A stretch of DNA of 6,619 nucleotides from an uncultured Clostridia bacterium (GTDB taxonomy: Bacteria > Bacillota > Clostridia > Lachnospirales > CAMVHY01). Both the position numbers and the translations under genes were made by a program. The number at the start of each line of letters is the position of its first letter. Position 1 is the stretch's first letter. The stretch covers positions 1 to 6,619 of the forward strand of contig CAMVHY010000080.1 in the NCBI GenBank assembly GCA_947167415.1. Reading direction: 5' to 3'. Below, in pieces: positions 6,576-6,619 of the stretch. Below the pieces are notes generated by a model, which did not search any database, had not been told where the DNA came from, and saw nothing but the letters and a program-made list of their open reading frames with translations.

Positions 6576-6601
6576 CATAAATTATATGGGCGACTTTTTT
6601 T
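6570..6601 (+). terminator. Second copy of the terminator-like hairpin abutting a start codon
   Basis: The arms at 6570-6579 and 6585-6594 pair around a five-base loop AATTA (6580-6584), with two mismatches and one G-T wobble, followed by seven T residues and then the ATG at 6602. It is weaker than the 3925-3956 copy but has the same layout: equal loop size, the same mismatched position and the T-tract touching the ATG. One pair changes from A-T in copy 1 to G-C here, a compensatory change that supports a selected structure. It would terminate transcripts of the 766-aa gene. Confidence 0.5.
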
Positions 6602-6619
6602 ATGCGAAAATTTATTGTG
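6585..6619 (+). repeat. Direct repeat, copy 2, cut by the window end
   Basis: Matches 3939-3974 except for two T-to-C substitutions and one fewer T. The match is still continuing when the window ends, so its true length is unknown. Together the copies bracket the 67-aa gene and the 766-aa gene. Confidence 0.9.
6602..6619 (+). CDS. Start of a second copy of the 67-aa membrane-protein gene (partial)
   Basis: The six visible codons read MRKFIV, identical in DNA and protein to the start of the 3957-4160 gene, and the leader is the same hairpin and T-tract. An in-frame TAA at 6578-6580 lies upstream and there is no other start codon between. The ribosome site would be GGGCGA (6588-6593), a poorer match than GGGTGA in copy 1. 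Whether the copy is complete cannot be seen. It could be a paralogue, a truncated remnant, or merely the repeat end of an insertion. Confidence 0.55.

Noticed and set aside
3939..6619. Transposon or insertion sequence bounded by the direct repeats
   Set aside because: There is no transposase, recombinase or terminal inverted repeat, and the repeats contain coding sequence and a hairpin, which fits duplication or homologous recombination better.
1..6619. CRISPR array, tRNA or rRNA gene
   Set aside because: No regularly spaced repeats, cloverleaf with a TTCGA-type arm, or rRNA-like conserved stretch was seen on either strand.

Overview
The window is strongly AT-rich bacterial DNA. It uses the standard bacterial code (mnmG and the 67-codon gene end in TGA, and no in-frame TGA is read through), consensus Shine-Dalgarno sites (GGAGG, AGAGG), an extended -10 promoter and Rho-independent terminators. 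With mnmE and mnmG adjacent and in that order, this points to a low-GC Gram-positive bacterium (Bacillota, probably Clostridia-like). That assignment is inference; no rRNA or clade-specific marker is present.

Layout: (1) 1-589 is an accessory-looking left flank. It holds a possible minus-strand gene start running off the left edge, then a plus-strand reading frame (154-528) for an unrecognised, polar, Asn/Asp/Ser-rich protein with a poor start region, closed by a strong intrinsic terminator. (2) 630-3896 is the conserved core, mnmE and mnmG, 15 bp apart. Their products form the MnmEG complex that modifies uridine 34 in the wobble position of certain tRNAs. Both look intact, with every expected motif present. 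(3) 3925-3956 is a hairpin plus T-tract that would terminate the mnmEG transcript. The T-tract runs directly into the start codon of a 67-aa, two-helix membrane protein (3957-4160), which may be a distant SpoIIIAC/AD-type protein. (4) 4236-6536 encodes a 766-aa protein of no family I recognise, with its own good promoter, a coiled-coil region, a tandem 49-aa repeat and a polar tail. (5) 6570-6619 repeats the hairpin, T-tract, ATG and first six codons of the 67-aa gene, so a second copy of that module begins where the window ends.

The mnmEG operon is the housekeeping part. rsmG, which usually follows mnmG in Bacillota, is absent; the hairpin-small-membrane-protein module and the large unknown gene are there instead. 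The main point of interest is this repeated module. In both copies the 3' arm of a terminator-like hairpin also supplies the only possible ribosome binding sequence, and the U-tract ends at the start codon. The flanking direct repeats make the 2.6-kb segment either one unit of a tandem array or an insertion at a repeat.
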